A stretch of 64,000 bases of DNA from Gemmatimonadota bacterium (GCA_028287305.1 JAQBPX010000038.1:186001-250000); one strand, 5' to 3'. Counted from the stretch's first letter, positions 50,872 to 60,319 are shown. A program made the numbers and translations. Notes: generated from the letters alone by a model not told the origin.

Positions 50872-52596
50872 ATGCTTCCCGGCGACACTCCAGACTTCTT
50901 CGCGCACCTCCAGGACGCCCTCGGCACCGGCTACACGCTCGAGCGTGAGCTGGGCGGGGGCGGGATGAGTCGCGTCTACGTGGCCGTGGACAAGGGGCTC
51001 AACCGCGAAGTGGTGGTCAAGGTGCTCCCGCCGGACCTCGCGGCCGGCGTGAATCGCGACCGGTTCCGGCGCGAGATCCAGGTGGCCGCCAAGCTGCAGC
51101 ATCCGCACATCGTGCCGCTGCTCACGGCGGGCGAGCAGGGCGACCTGCTCTGGTACACCATGCCCCTGATCGAGGGCGAGTCGCTGCGCGGCGCCCTGGC
51201 CAACGGGCGGGAGTTCACCGTGCGCGAGGCCATGCGCGTGATGCATGACGTGGTGGATGCGCTCGCCTACGCGCACGCCCGCGGCGTGATCCACCGCGAC
51301 ATCAAGCCGGCGAACATCCTCATGCATGGCTCGCACGCGCTGGTGGCCGACTTCGGCGTGGCCAAGGCCATCAGTGCGGCCATGCCGGTCACGACCGCCA
51401 CCGCGGCCGGGATCGCCATCGGCACGCCAGCCTACATGGCGCCCGAGCAGCTCGCCGGAGATGCCGACGCCGACCATCGCATGGACATCTACGCGGTGGG
51501 GCTGCTGACGTACGAGCTGTTGAGCGGAAAGTCCCCGTTCACGGGGCCGAGCCCGCGCGAGACGATGGCCGCGCAGCTCACGCGCGACCCGCCGATCGTG
51601 AGCACGATCGTGCCGGGCGTGCCCGAGACGTTCTCCTCGCTGATCATGCAGTGCCTGGCGAAGGATCCCGAGAAGCGGCCGGCGAGTGCGGACGAGATCC
51701 TGCGAACGCTGGACGAGATGACCATGCCGCTAACGCCACATGGCACGCTGGCGCGCAGCGCGCCCACGACGCGATCGACGAAGCGGTTCGTCGTGGCGGC
51801 GGTCGTCGCGGCGGTCCTGGTCGGCGGAGCGGTGTATGCGATGCGCGCACGGAGTACCGAGCCCGCGGCCACGGCGCCGGCCGTCGCGCAGGCTCCGCCC
51901 GCACCCCCGCTGGTCGTCAACACGGATTCCATTGCGAAGGCGGCGCTCGCGGCCAGGGTGGCCGCGGCGCCGGTGCTCACCGCCGCCGACTCGGCGCGCA
52001 TTGCCGAGGCACTCACTTTTCGCCACGAGCAGGCGCGCCGGCGAGACTCGATCGCGAAGGTGACGAAGGAAGCGCTGCTCGAGCGCACGCGGATGGATTC
52101 CCTGATCGCCGCGAACTCCGGCCGCGCCTCGAGCGCGGGGCCGCGTCGCATTGCGATCGTGGAGCCGCGCGACCAATCGCAGTGGCCCGAGGCCACGCTG
52201 CTGGGCCGCGCGGTGGTGGACAGCCTGCGGCGGATGCTGCGCGCGCGCCCGAGACTGTATGCGCTGGTGCCCACGGATTCCGTGCGCGCGGCGATGGCGA
52301 TTCCGAAGTCGGCGGACTCGCTGAGCGCCGCAGTGAAGGCGGAGCTGATCGCCTCGGTGCAGCTCATCGCCCTCCCGCGCGATTCCGCGCTGTTGCAGGT
52401 GGCGCTCTACGACATGGGCGCCGATCGCCGGCGCGGGCGCACGCGCAGCGTGGGCGGGCAGCGCGTGGCGCGCAACGAGGTGCTCGGCACGCTGGACGCG
52501 ATGCTGCTACAGACGCTCGCGTACCTCGATGACCTCACGCGCTCACCGCGAAAGCCGGCGGCGCCCGTGACGCCCGGCGCGCCTCCCGGCGACTGA
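50872..52596 (+). CDS. Ser/Thr protein kinase with TolB-like extracytoplasmic domain
   Basis: 574 residues. Kinase domain about 20-285: Gly-loop ELGGGGMSRVYVAVD, Lys50 in VVVKVL, catalytic HRDIKPANIL (D143, K145), DFGVA (D160) and the APE-like AYMAPEQL. A membrane segment follows (about 303-325, FVVAAVVAAVLVGGAVYAM), then a Pro/Ala linker and an extracytoplasmic TolB/FlgO-like domain (about 420-560: RRIAIVEPRDQSQWPEATLL, VDSLRRMLRARPRLYALVPT). Likely receives an outside signal. Upstream of a second, larger kinase on the same strand. Confidence 0.92.
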   Translation: MLPGDTPDFFAHLQDALGTGYTLERELGGGGMSRVYVAVDKGLNREVVVKVLPPDLAAGVNRDRFRREIQVAAKLQHPHIVPLLTAGEQGDLLWYTMPLIEGESLRGALANGREFTVREAMRVMHDVVDALAYAHARGVIHRDIKPANILMHGSHALVADFGVAKAISAAMPVTTATAAGIAIGTPAYMAPEQLAGDADADHRMDIYAVGLLTYELLSGKSPFTGPSPRETMAAQLTRDPPIVSTIVPGVPETFSSLIMQCLAKDPEKRPASADEILRTLDEMTMPLTPHGTLARSAPTTRSTKRFVVAAVVAAVLVGGAVYAMRARSTEPAATAPAVAQAPPAPPLVVNTDSIAKAALAARVAAAPVLTAADSARIAEALTFRHEQARRRDSIAKVTKEALLERTRMDSLIAANSGRASSAGPRRIAIVEPRDQSQWPEATLLGRAVVDSLRRMLRARPRLYALVPTDSVRAAMAIPKSADSLSAAVKAELIASVQLIALPRDSALLQVALYDMGADRRRGRTRSVGGQRVARNEVLGTLDAMLLQTLAYLDDLTRSPRKPAAPVTPGAPPGD

Positions 52597-52747
52597 GGCG
52601 CCGGGCGAGTGGCTCGTCACGCCCACTCGCGGTTCGTCCCATCACCACACTGGATGTAAGCGTTCGACGCTAGCCTCAACGGTTCGCGTGGTTCGCGCTG
52701 TCCAATACGGGACCGCCAGCAGAGCGCCCTCCCTCCCCGGCCCCGCC

Positions 52748-55700
52748 ATGTTCGACACCGAGCAGATCGCCGCGCAACTCGCGCCGCGCTACATCGTCGA
52801 GCGCGAGCTCGGCGGGGGCGGCATGTCCCTGGTCCTCCTCGCGCGCGACGAGCGGCTCGGCCGCACCGTGGTGGTGAAGGTGCTGTCGCCCCGGCTGTTC
52901 ACGGGGCTGGACACCGAGCGCTTCCGCCGCGAGATCGCGCTGCTGGCGCAGCTCCAGCACCCGAACATCGTGCCGATCCTCGACGCCGGCGACCTGGCCG
53001 GCGTGCCCTTCTTCACCATGCCCTACGTGGCCGGAGAGTCGGCGCGCTCGCTGATCGCGGCGGTGAAGGACCACGGGCCTCCATTGCCGGTGGGCGTGGT
53101 GGTGGCGATCCTGCGCGACGTGACGCGCGCGCTGGCTTACGCGCACGCGCACGACGTCATCCATCGAGACATCAAGCCGGACAACATCCTGCTGTCGGGA
53201 GGTGCCGCGGCAGTGGCGGACTTCGGCATTGCGCGCGCGGTGGCGTCGGCACGGCCGCGCGAGGCGAGGGAGACGCAGGCGATGCGCCTCACCTCCACGG
53301 GCATGTCGGTGGGCACGCCGACGTACATGGCGCCCGAGCAGGCCGCGGCCGACCCGCACGCCGACCATCGCGTGGACATCTATGCGCTCGGCGTCACTGC
53401 GTACGAGCTGCTGAGTGGCCATCCGCCATTCGTGGCCGACTCTCCGCAGGCCCTGCTCAAGGCGCACCTCGTGGAAATGCCGCCCGCACTCGGCGAGCAG
53501 CGCGACGACGTGCCGGAGTCGCTCGAGGACCTGGTGATGTCGTGCCTGGAGAAGGACCCCGCGTTGCGGCCGCCCACGGCGAGCGCCGTGCTCGAGCGGC
53601 TGGAGACGCTCGCGAGCGGCGCGAACCCGGCGATCCACTCGTCCGGCTCGCGCGCCGTGAAGCGCCGTCGCTCGCGCCGCCGCCTGCTCGCGGGGACGAT
53701 CGTCGCCATCGCGCTGATGGTGATCGCCGGCGTGGCAGCGGGGCGTCGTCACCCGGCCGCGGTGGAGCGCGTCGCGGGCGACGTGGTGGCCATCGTTCCC
53801 TTCCGGGTGTCGTCGTCATCGCAGCAGCTGGCGTACCTCACCGAGGGAATGGTGGACCTGCTGGCTGCCGAGTTGCCGGGCGTATCGGGTGAGGGTGGAG
53901 TGCGCGCGGCGGACCCTGCGCACGTGCTCGGCGCGTGGCGACAGCAGTTCGGCACGCAGCAGGAGCCCGTGGACTCGGCGCGACTGATCCAGTTTGCGCG
54001 CTCGGTGGGCGCGGGCCAGCTGGTGACCGGCGAGGTAACCGGCACACCGCTCCGCGTGGTGATCTCCGCGAGCCTTTTCTCCACCACGAGCGGCATTCGC
54101 GTGGCGCGCGCCTCGGTGGAGGGCGTGCCCGACTCATTGCCATGGCTGGTCGACCGCCTCGCGTTCACGCTGCTCAGTGGCGCCGCGAATGCCGGCGACG
54201 ACCGGCGCATCGGGTCGCTCACGAACTCGCTGCCGGCGCTGCGCGCGTACCTCGGCGGGCAGGTTGCGTTGCGACGGGCGGATGGAATCACGGCGACACG
54301 GCAGTTTCGCGCCGCGCTCGCAGCGGACTCGATGTTCGCGCAGGCGGGGCTCGGGCTGCACCTGTCGGCGATCTGGTTTGGGCAGAGCAACGACGCCTCG
54401 GAAGGACTCGTGGCGGCGTGGCGAGCGCGAGAGCGACTGTCACCGGTGGACCGGCTGCAATTCCTGGCGCTGGCGGGCCCGAACTATCCGCTGCCATCGA
54501 GCACCGTGGAGCAGCTTGCCGCGCGCGTCGCCTATCGCGATGCGGCGCAGCAGCGAGCGGACGCATGGGTCGCGTGGGCCGACGACCTCTATCACTACGG
54601 CGCGGCGCTCGGCATCGCGAATGCGCGTGCGCAGGCGCTGGACGGGTTTCGTCGCGCTGGCGCTCTCGACTCGAGCAATTCGACCGTCGGATCGCACACT
54701 GTGTCGCTGGCGATGGTCCAGGGCGACACCGCGTTCGCCACTCGCGTGATGCAGTGGTCGGTGGCCGCCGGCAGCGGTGACGCGCACCGCCGCTACCTGT
54801 GGGATCGTGCCGCGATCCTCGGCGACGCGGACGCGCGACGAGAGGTGCTCGACTCGCTCGATGCCCTTCCGCTGAGCGGCACGAGCTGGCATGGGATCAC
54901 GCTTGCCACCTATTCCGGATACGGCGTCGAGCTCGCCGAGCGCGCCATCGCGGCGATGATCGGCCACGCGGTCACGGAGGGCGAGTCACGCAATGCGCAT
55001 CGCGTGGCGTACGAGCTGGCCTTGTCCACGGGGCGCCCCCAGCGCGCGCGCCAGCAGATCGCGATGGCGTACGCTGACACTGGGGACTACAACCATCACG
55101 TGCTCACGCTTCGCGATGCGATGGTCGGAGTGGGTGACTCGAGCGCGGCCGTGGTCGGGCCGAGCATGGCGGCGCTCACCGAAGCGGAGCGTCGCCCCGT
55201 GACGGACTCCGCGTCACGCGCGCTCCGCCATTCGGTGGTTCGCGTGCTGGAGCCCTGGCGCCTGGCGCACGGCGACTCGAGCCGCACCGAGTGGTCGTTG
55301 CGCACGCTGGTGCAGGATGCGCACGAGCAGAAACTCGATGGGGACGTGGAATTCCTGGGCGAGCTCGCCGTCATTCGCACCCTGCGCGCGGCGATCCGTG
55401 GCAACGCGGCTGCGCTCCCCGAGGCGCGCGAACTGGCGCGCCTCCTCCTGCGATTCGACTTCCAGCATGCGCATCCCGGGCGAACCACGTACGCCACGCT
55501 GGTCGCGTCGCGCGCGCTCGTGGCGGCCGGGGACAGCGCGGGCGCGCTGAACGTGGTTGGGCGGCACGGGGAATGGAACGGCAACACCTACGCGTACCTG
55601 CTGCAGGCGCGGCTCGAGGAGGCGCGCCTGGCGCGACGCGCCGGCGACCAGGCGCGCGCGCGGGACGCGTACGCCCATGTGGCGCGGCTGCTCGTGTCGA

Positions 55701-55768
55701 GCGAGCCATCATGGGCTGCGGTGAAGCGGGAGGCGGAGTCGTTCGTGGGTGGTGCGGTGCGGCCGTAG
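52748..55768 (+). CDS. Ser/Thr protein kinase with TolB-like and TPR domains
   Basis: 1006 residues. Kinase domain about 15-285: ELGGGGMSLVLLARD, K44 (VVVKVLS), D141/K143 (HRDIKPDNIL), D158 (DFGIA), TYMAPEQA. Membrane segment about 322-343 (LLAGTIVAIALMVIAGVAAG), then a TolB-like domain (VAIVPFRVSSSSQQLAYLTE) and helical TPR-type repeats to the end (FRAALAADSMFAQAGLGLHL and similar). Start set at MFDTEQ; the longer frame adds unlikely sequence. A kinase of this layout probably integrates signals and phosphorylates targets such as the neighbouring SARP-type regulator; that link is inference. Confidence 0.92.
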   Translation: MFDTEQIAAQLAPRYIVERELGGGGMSLVLLARDERLGRTVVVKVLSPRLFTGLDTERFRREIALLAQLQHPNIVPILDAGDLAGVPFFTMPYVAGESARSLIAAVKDHGPPLPVGVVVAILRDVTRALAYAHAHDVIHRDIKPDNILLSGGAAAVADFGIARAVASARPREARETQAMRLTSTGMSVGTPTYMAPEQAAADPHADHRVDIYALGVTAYELLSGHPPFVADSPQALLKAHLVEMPPALGEQRDDVPESLEDLVMSCLEKDPALRPPTASAVLERLETLASGANPAIHSSGSRAVKRRRSRRRLLAGTIVAIALMVIAGVAAGRRHPAAVERVAGDVVAIVPFRVSSSSQQLAYLTEGMVDLLAAELPGVSGEGGVRAADPAHVLGAWRQQFGTQQEPVDSARLIQFARSVGAGQLVTGEVTGTPLRVVISASLFSTTSGIRVARASVEGVPDSLPWLVDRLAFTLLSGAANAGDDRRIGSLTNSLPALRAYLGGQVALRRADGITATRQFRAALAADSMFAQAGLGLHLSAIWFGQSNDASEGLVAAWRARERLSPVDRLQFLALAGPNYPLPSSTVEQLAARVAYRDAAQQRADAWVAWADDLYHYGAALGIANARAQALDGFRRAGALDSSNSTVGSHTVSLAMVQGDTAFATRVMQWSVAAGSGDAHRRYLWDRAAILGDADARREVLDSLDALPLSGTSWHGITLATYSGYGVELAERAIAAMIGHAVTEGESRNAHRVAYELALSTGRPQRARQQIAMAYADTGDYNHHVLTLRDAMVGVGDSSAAVVGPSMAALTEAERRPVTDSASRALRHSVVRVLEPWRLAHGDSSRTEWSLRTLVQDAHEQKLDGDVEFLGELAVIRTLRAAIRGNAAALPEARELARLLLRFDFQHAHPGRTTYATLVASRALVAAGDSAGALNVVGRHGEWNGNTYAYLLQARLEEARLARRAGDQARARDAYAHVARLLVSSEPSWAAVKREAESFVGGAVRP

Positions 55769-55773
55769 GAGTG

Positions 55774-56250
55774 TCAGCGAAGGATCGTGAGGGGCTCGCC
55801 CCAATCCTCGAAGCCGTTGCTGCTGGCTGCGTCGAGGAACAGGTCGAGTCGCGACTGGTCGATCATGGTCCCCACGAGGAACAGCACGTCGACCTGCGCG
55901 AATCCCTTCATGTCGGCGCGAAGCGTGACGATCTCCTGCTTTCGGCTGGATGCGGAGGAGATGAGCGTTCCGCTCACGGCACACGTGCACGGCACGAACG
56001 TGGCAGACCACGTTCCAGAAACGGCGCCGTTCGCTCCCTCCGTGAGCTCGAGGCGCACGTTGCTGAATGCCTTGCCATCCACGCCGCGCCAGGATCCGGT
56101 CAGGCTTGCGCCGGGGAAGCTGGTGCTGGTCGTGGTGACGCGCGTGGCGACGGAGCTGTCGCCGACGCACGACGCAAGCAGCAGCATGACGGCGATTCCG
56201 CTCGCGGCGGACCGAGCGCGGGAGCGCCAATGGCCCTGGAGGACGATCAC
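55774..56250 (-). CDS. Lipoprotein with C-x-C motif, paralogue of next gene
   Basis: 158 residues, GTG start with GGAGAAGG eight bases upstream. Signal and lipobox ASGIAVMLLLASC (about 26). Beta-rich domain: GSWRGVDGKAFSNVRLELTE, GTWSATFVPCTCAVSGTLIS, VDVLFLVGTMIDQS. The CTC pair in the sandwich matches CGC in the neighbouring gene 56283-56762, and the two share the layout GxW...LTE...GTW...FxPCxC...GxI. So they are a tandem duplication. Function unknown. Confidence 0.68.
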   Translation of the reverse strand: MIVLQGHWRSRARSAASGIAVMLLLASCVGDSSVATRVTTTSTSFPGASLTGSWRGVDGKAFSNVRLELTEGANGAVSGTWSATFVPCTCAVSGTLISSASSRKQEIVTLRADMKGFAQVDVLFLVGTMIDQSRLDLFLDAASSNGFEDWGEPLTILR

Positions 56251-56282
56251 GATGTCACCTTCTCCTCGCTGGGATGAGCGCG

Positions 56283-56762
56283 CTATCGGCTGAAGTCGAG
56301 CGTGTTGCCCGCCTCGTCGTATCGAGTGTTGCTGAAGACGTCCATCATTCCGCGGAGATGCTGCGCGGCCAGCATCTCGGCCTCGAAGGTCATCTGCTCC
56401 GCGATGGGGTACCCCTCGACGGTCGCATGCAGCGTGAGCATCACGCCGTTGCGGCGCGAGCTTGCCGGCAGGATGTCGCCCCACAGCTGGCAACCGCACG
56501 GCGAGAAGCCACCATACCAGGTTCCGCTGATGGTGCCGTCGGATGCCTCGGTGAGCCGCAGTATCACGTCACCGACGTAGGGCGCGCCGCGCCCATAGCT
56601 CATCCACGTTCCCGTGGCGGACACGCCCGGAAAGTGCACGGGATCGACATTCACCATGGCGGGGTACCGCACGTCCGTGCACGACGCGAGCGAGGCGAAC
56701 AACACGATGCCGCCGACGATTCGGGCAAGCCGATGCGTGAATGCAGTGCCTGGTAAAAGCAT
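56283..56762 (-). CDS. Lipoprotein with C-x-C motif, paralogue of previous gene
   Basis: 159 residues from MLLPGTAFTHRLARIVG; GGAG about 14 bases upstream. Lipobox ASLASC (about 28). Domain layout as in the neighbour: GTWMSYGRGAPYVGDVILRL, GTWYGGFSPCGCQLWGDILP, ATVEGYPIAEQMTFEAEMLA. The pair lies between a TPR-containing kinase and a SARP-like regulator. No known family is recognised. Confidence 0.68.
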   Translation of the reverse strand: MLLPGTAFTHRLARIVGGIVLFASLASCTDVRYPAMVNVDPVHFPGVSATGTWMSYGRGAPYVGDVILRLTEASDGTISGTWYGGFSPCGCQLWGDILPASSRRNGVMLTLHATVEGYPIAEQMTFEAEMLAAQHLRGMMDVFSNTRYDEAGNTLDFSR

Positions 56763-56864
56763 GACGATACGCTCTCCTTGACGAGTTGGACCGGCCGCCC
56801 ACAATTACGATGTCGCCATCGCGGAACCGTCCAGCCAAGGAATCATGGTAAGAGCCTGCCGTCC

Positions 56865-58595
56865 ATGAATCGTCCGTCCGGAAGGGGCGCTTCAGCCGTG
56901 GCCTGGATTCATGCACTCGGCGCCCTGAGCGCCGGGACTTCGGCGGGCGTCAACGGCCGGCTCACGCAGCCCAAGCCACTCGCCCTGCTCGCCTGGCTCG
57001 CACTCGCCCGGCCGCGCGGCCTGCAGTCACGCGACGCGGCACTGCTCATGTTCTGGCCGGATCTCCCGACATCGGAGGGTCGGCACGCGCTGCGCAATGC
57101 GCTCCACGCAATTCGCAAGGCGCTCGGCGAGCCAGTGGTGGTCACCGCGGGCGACTCCCTGGTCGGCGTGAGTGCGGAAGCGCTGCGATGTGACGCGCTG
57201 GAGCTGGAAGCCGCGCTGGCGGCCGGACAGCTGCAGCCTGACACGCCCGAGGAAATCGGTGAGCTGCTGCATGGGTTTCACGTCAGCGGCGCCGGCGAGT
57301 TCGAGCAGTGGCTCGCCGCGGAGCGCGAGCGCTTTTCACGCGTGAATTCCCAGGCGGCAGTCGAGGCGGCCCGGCGCGCGGCTTCCTCCGGCTACCCGGC
57401 GCAGGCCCTGCGCCTCGCACGATGCGCCTGTGTGCTGGCGCCGGAGGACGAGTCCGCCATGCGCTACCTGCTCTCCCTCCTGCTCACGCTCGGGGATCGA
57501 AGTGCGGCCGAGCGAGAGCTCGAGTCGTTCGCGCGCCGCCTGGCAACGGCGCACGGCGGCGCGCCCTCGGCGATGACGAGCGCCCTCGTGCGAGATGGCG
57601 CGGAGTCCCTTCGGCGCACGATGTCGCTGCATGGAAGCTCGTACGCCAACTATGTGCGCGGCACGTACCTGTTCCTGCGGAGCGCGCACCCCGGCGCGTC
57701 GGCGACGGACCTCGCCGACTGCAAGCTGCTGTTCGAGCGCGCGCTCGAGGACGCACCCGACTTTGCGCCGGCGATCGCCGGCCTCTCGAACTACTGGGCC
57801 GTCGCGTCCATTCGGGCGATCGAGCAGCCCTTCGACGCGGCCTTCGAGCGCGTGATGGAACTCTGTCGGCGCGCGCTCGAGCTCGACGCCACGCTCGCCA
57901 TACCGCATGTGCACTTCGGGGTGAAGGCGATGTACCTCGACGGCGACTGGGAACGTGCCGGGTGCGAGCTCTCGCTCGCAGTGACGCTCGACCCGGGCTA
58001 CGCCGAAGCGCGCCGCTTCTACGGAATCTGGCTCGGCGCACACGGCCGGCACGCCGAGGCTCGCGCGATGCTCGCCGAGGCCGTGCGCATCGAGCCCAAC
58101 ATCCCGCTCTTCCAGAACTCGCTCGCGGCGGAGCTGATGATCGCCGGGGAATACGATCACGCCGTGCAAGTCCTGTCGCGAGCCCTCGTGCTCGATCCGC
58201 GCTACATGGCCGCTCGCGAACGATTGCTGCGCTGCCTCGAGCACGAGTCACGCTTCGAGGAGGCCGTGAACGTTCGGCAGGGCTGGCCCACGCTGCTCGA
58301 CGAGCAGTTCGCGGCTGCCTTCCTCTCGGGGGGAGCCGAGGGCTATCGCGCGACGCGACGCCTCGAGCTCCAGGGCCAGGTCACGCAGCTCGAAGCGCGA
58401 CTCTCCGCCGCCACCCCGAATCCCGCCGACCGCTTCAATCCGGTGGAGCTGCGCCTTGCGCTCGCCCACGCGGAGCTCGGCGACGCGGCGGCGTCACGGA
58501 AGTGGGTGCGCCGCGGCAGCAGCGCGCGGCCGGGCGCCGCGCGCTGGTTCGACGCGCAGCCAGCCCTGCGGGCCACCCAGGGCGCGCCGGGCTAG
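56865..58595 (+). CDS. SARP-type transcriptional regulator with BTAD and TPR repeats
   Basis: 576 residues starting MNRPSGRGAS. N-terminal winged-helix-like region (about 15-95: LTQPKPLALLAWLALARPRG, ARDAALLMFWPDLPTSEGRH) and BTAD domain (to about 230: AALAAGQLQPDTPEEIGELL, REFSRVNSQAAVEAARRAAS), followed by TPR repeats (about 250-560: RRALELDATLAIPHVHFGVK, VLSRALVLDPRYMAARERLL). SARP regulators activate target operons. Same strand as the upstream kinases; it could be their substrate, but this is inference from position. Confidence 0.85.
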   Translation: MNRPSGRGASAVAWIHALGALSAGTSAGVNGRLTQPKPLALLAWLALARPRGLQSRDAALLMFWPDLPTSEGRHALRNALHAIRKALGEPVVVTAGDSLVGVSAEALRCDALELEAALAAGQLQPDTPEEIGELLHGFHVSGAGEFEQWLAAERERFSRVNSQAAVEAARRAASSGYPAQALRLARCACVLAPEDESAMRYLLSLLLTLGDRSAAERELESFARRLATAHGGAPSAMTSALVRDGAESLRRTMSLHGSSYANYVRGTYLFLRSAHPGASATDLADCKLLFERALEDAPDFAPAIAGLSNYWAVASIRAIEQPFDAAFERVMELCRRALELDATLAIPHVHFGVKAMYLDGDWERAGCELSLAVTLDPGYAEARRFYGIWLGAHGRHAEARAMLAEAVRIEPNIPLFQNSLAAELMIAGEYDHAVQVLSRALVLDPRYMAARERLLRCLEHESRFEEAVNVRQGWPTLLDEQFAAAFLSGGAEGYRATRRLELQGQVTQLEARLSAATPNPADRFNPVELRLALAHAELGDAAASRKWVRRGSSARPGAARWFDAQPALRATQGAPG

Positions 58596-58603
58596 CCGCG
58601 TCT

Positions 58604-58963
58604 TCACCCGAGGGCGCGCCCCGCCTGTGGCAAGCCCCCCGCCGCCGCCCCGCCGATCGCACCCGTCACCGCCGAGCTGATGGTGCCGATCGCCAGCACG
58701 ACGGGCGCCGCGTCACCCAGCAGTACCGAGACCACCACGCCGAGGAAGGCACCGATTCCACCGGCGAGCGCGCCGGCTTTCGCGGAGCTGCCGCGTCCGT
58801 CGCGCGCCATCCGTCCGTAGATCACGCCGGCCACGAGCGAGATCGTCACGCCGATCACGGGAAATAGCTGCTGGAGGGGCAGTGACCAGTGGCCGAGGGT
58901 GACCATCGCCACCTGGAGGATGGTGCCGACGATGGTGGAGACCTGCAGGGCGCGCGCGTTCAT
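58604..58963 (-). CDS. Small glycine-rich membrane protein
   Basis: 119 residues from MNARALQVSTIVG; start overlaps the DUF6265 gene's stop (ATGA). Four hydrophobic segments with many glycines: TIVGTILQVAMVTLGHW, IGVTISLVAGVIYGRM, GALAGGIGAFLGVVVSVL, AIGTISSAVTGAIGGAAAG. No motif for known transporters. Co-transcribed with the DUF6265-like gene. Confidence 0.7.
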   Translation of the reverse strand: MNARALQVSTIVGTILQVAMVTLGHWSLPLQQLFPVIGVTISLVAGVIYGRMARDGRGSSAKAGALAGGIGAFLGVVVSVLLGDAAPVVLAIGTISSAVTGAIGGAAAGGLPQAGRALG

Positions 58964-59511
58964 GGCGTGATCCTCCGATAGTTGACTTCGAGGGTGGCGG
59001 GCTTGCCGTCGGCGTTGATGATGTCGCTGCGTGCCACGAGGGACGAAGTGCCCTGGTGAATCCACGACGAGACGCGCGGCTGGGTGGACATGAGCTTCGC
59101 GTCGAAGGGGACGCTGTTCTCGAAGGTGTCGAGGGTATCGGCATGCGCGCGGAGCACCATGGACTGGCGGAAGTCAGTCTCGAGCGCGCCGAGGTCGCCG
59201 CTGAAGTGACGGAAGCGCATCTCGGGCCCGCGCGGGCCATCGACGACGGAGATGAGCTCCACCACCAGCAGTTGCGGCCCCTGGAAGAGCCGCATGATGC
59301 CGGTGACCACGCCCGAGCGCGGCGGCTGGAAGATGAGCTCGGACTGCAGCGAGGGATTGCCGGGGAAGCTTCCCTGCCACGAGCCGGCGAGCCAGCCGAA
59401 GCTCGCGGTGGTGGCGGTGCTGCCCATGGGCGCGAGGTGCGCGGCGGCTGGCGTGGCCTGCGCGGTGAGGGTGCGGGCCGCGAGGGCGAGCACGAGGAGC
59501 GAGCGGATCAC
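58960..59511 (-). CDS. Exported DUF6265-family protein
   Basis: 183 residues with a signal peptide (1-18, ARTLTAQ). The body matches DUF6265: ASFGWLAGSWQGSFPGNPSL, SGVVTGIMRLFQGPQLLVVE and FRHFSGDLGALETDF. The family is beta-rich, of unknown function. First gene of a two-gene minus-strand operon, divergent from the TetR regulator; two similar operator sites sit between. Confidence 0.75.
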   Translation of the reverse strand: MIRSLLVLALAARTLTAQATPAAAHLAPMGSTATTASFGWLAGSWQGSFPGNPSLQSELIFQPPRSGVVTGIMRLFQGPQLLVVELISVVDGPRGPEMRFRHFSGDLGALETDFRQSMVLRAHADTLDTFENSVPFDAKLMSTQPRVSSWIHQGTSSLVARSDIINADGKPATLEVNYRRITP

Positions 59512-59545
59512 GGCGGGACTCCAGGAAGGGGGGAGGGCCTGCGAG

Positions 59546-59561
59546 TTGATTGAACATTCAA
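59546..59561. promoter_or_regulatory. TetR operator candidate, site 1
   Basis: TTGATTGAACATTCAA, near-palindrome with the layout of site 2 (TTGAnTG/CAnTCAA). It lies 35 bases before the DUF6265 gene's start. Confidence 0.6.
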
Positions 59562-59595
59562 CTCACTGGCGGCGCGCGCAAGGGTGCCTTGCCGC

Positions 59596-59611
59596 TTGAG
59601 TGCACACTCAA
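59596..59611. promoter_or_regulatory. TetR operator candidate, site 2
   Basis: TTGAGTG-CA-CACTCAA, perfect 7-base arms; 13 bases before the TetR start codon and exactly 50 bases from site 1. Both sites would let one repressor silence both directions. Confidence 0.7.
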
Positions 59612-59623
59612 CACATTCCGGAC

Positions 59624-60253
59624 ATGGCAGCCGACACGCGCGACCGCATCGTCTTTTCCGCGATGACCCTCTTCGCCACCAAGGGGTTCGCGTCCACCAG
59701 CATCGCCGACATCCTGGCGGCCGCCAACGTGAACTCCGGGAGCCTCTATCACTTCTTCCCGGGCAAGCAGGACGTGCTCGTGGCGGTGCTCGAGGCCTAT
59801 CGCGACGGCATCCATCCGCAGCTCCTCGACCCCGCCTGGAAGGGCGTGCGCGATCCCATCGAGCGCGTCTTCGCGCTGCTCCGGCACTACCGCCGCCACC
59901 TGCGCACCACCGAGTGCACCTACGGCTGCCCCATCGGGAGCATCGCGCTCGAGCTGCACGAGCCCGACCCCGCGGTGCGGCAGCTGCTCTCGGCCAACTT
60001 CAAGGGCTGGATCGACGCCATCGAGCAGTGCCTGCTCGACGCGGGCGACCGCCTGCCGGCGGACCTCGATCGGCGGGCGCTCGCGACGCTGGCGCTGAGC
60101 ACCATGGAGGGCGGCGTGATGCTCAGTCGCACCGACCGCACCCTCACCGGCTTCGACGATGCCGTGCGGATGTTCAGGGACTACGTGAGCCGGCTGGAGG
60201 AGTCAGTGACGCCACCCCGGAGGGCGCGTCGCGCGCGGGTCGCCCGGGCTTGA
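59624..60253 (+). CDS. TetR-family transcriptional regulator
   Basis: 209 residues starting MAADTRD. Classical TetR helix-turn-helix: RIVFSAMTLFATKGFASTSI, ADILAAANVNSGSLYHFFPG, KQDVLVAVLEAYRDGI. The ligand domain matches the TetR_C type (LRHYRRHLRTTECTYGCPIG). Two identical-looking operators in front support autoregulation and control of the divergent DUF6265 operon. Ends in a basic Arg-rich tail. Confidence 0.92.
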   Translation: MAADTRDRIVFSAMTLFATKGFASTSIADILAAANVNSGSLYHFFPGKQDVLVAVLEAYRDGIHPQLLDPAWKGVRDPIERVFALLRHYRRHLRTTECTYGCPIGSIALELHEPDPAVRQLLSANFKGWIDAIEQCLLDAGDRLPADLDRRALATLALSTMEGGVMLSRTDRTLTGFDDAVRMFRDYVSRLEESVTPPRRARRARVARA

Positions 60254-60319
60254 ACGATCTTGCTGGGGAATAGGCCGATTCCTTACAGCTGTACCATGAA
60301 CGACGCTGCATCTTGAACC

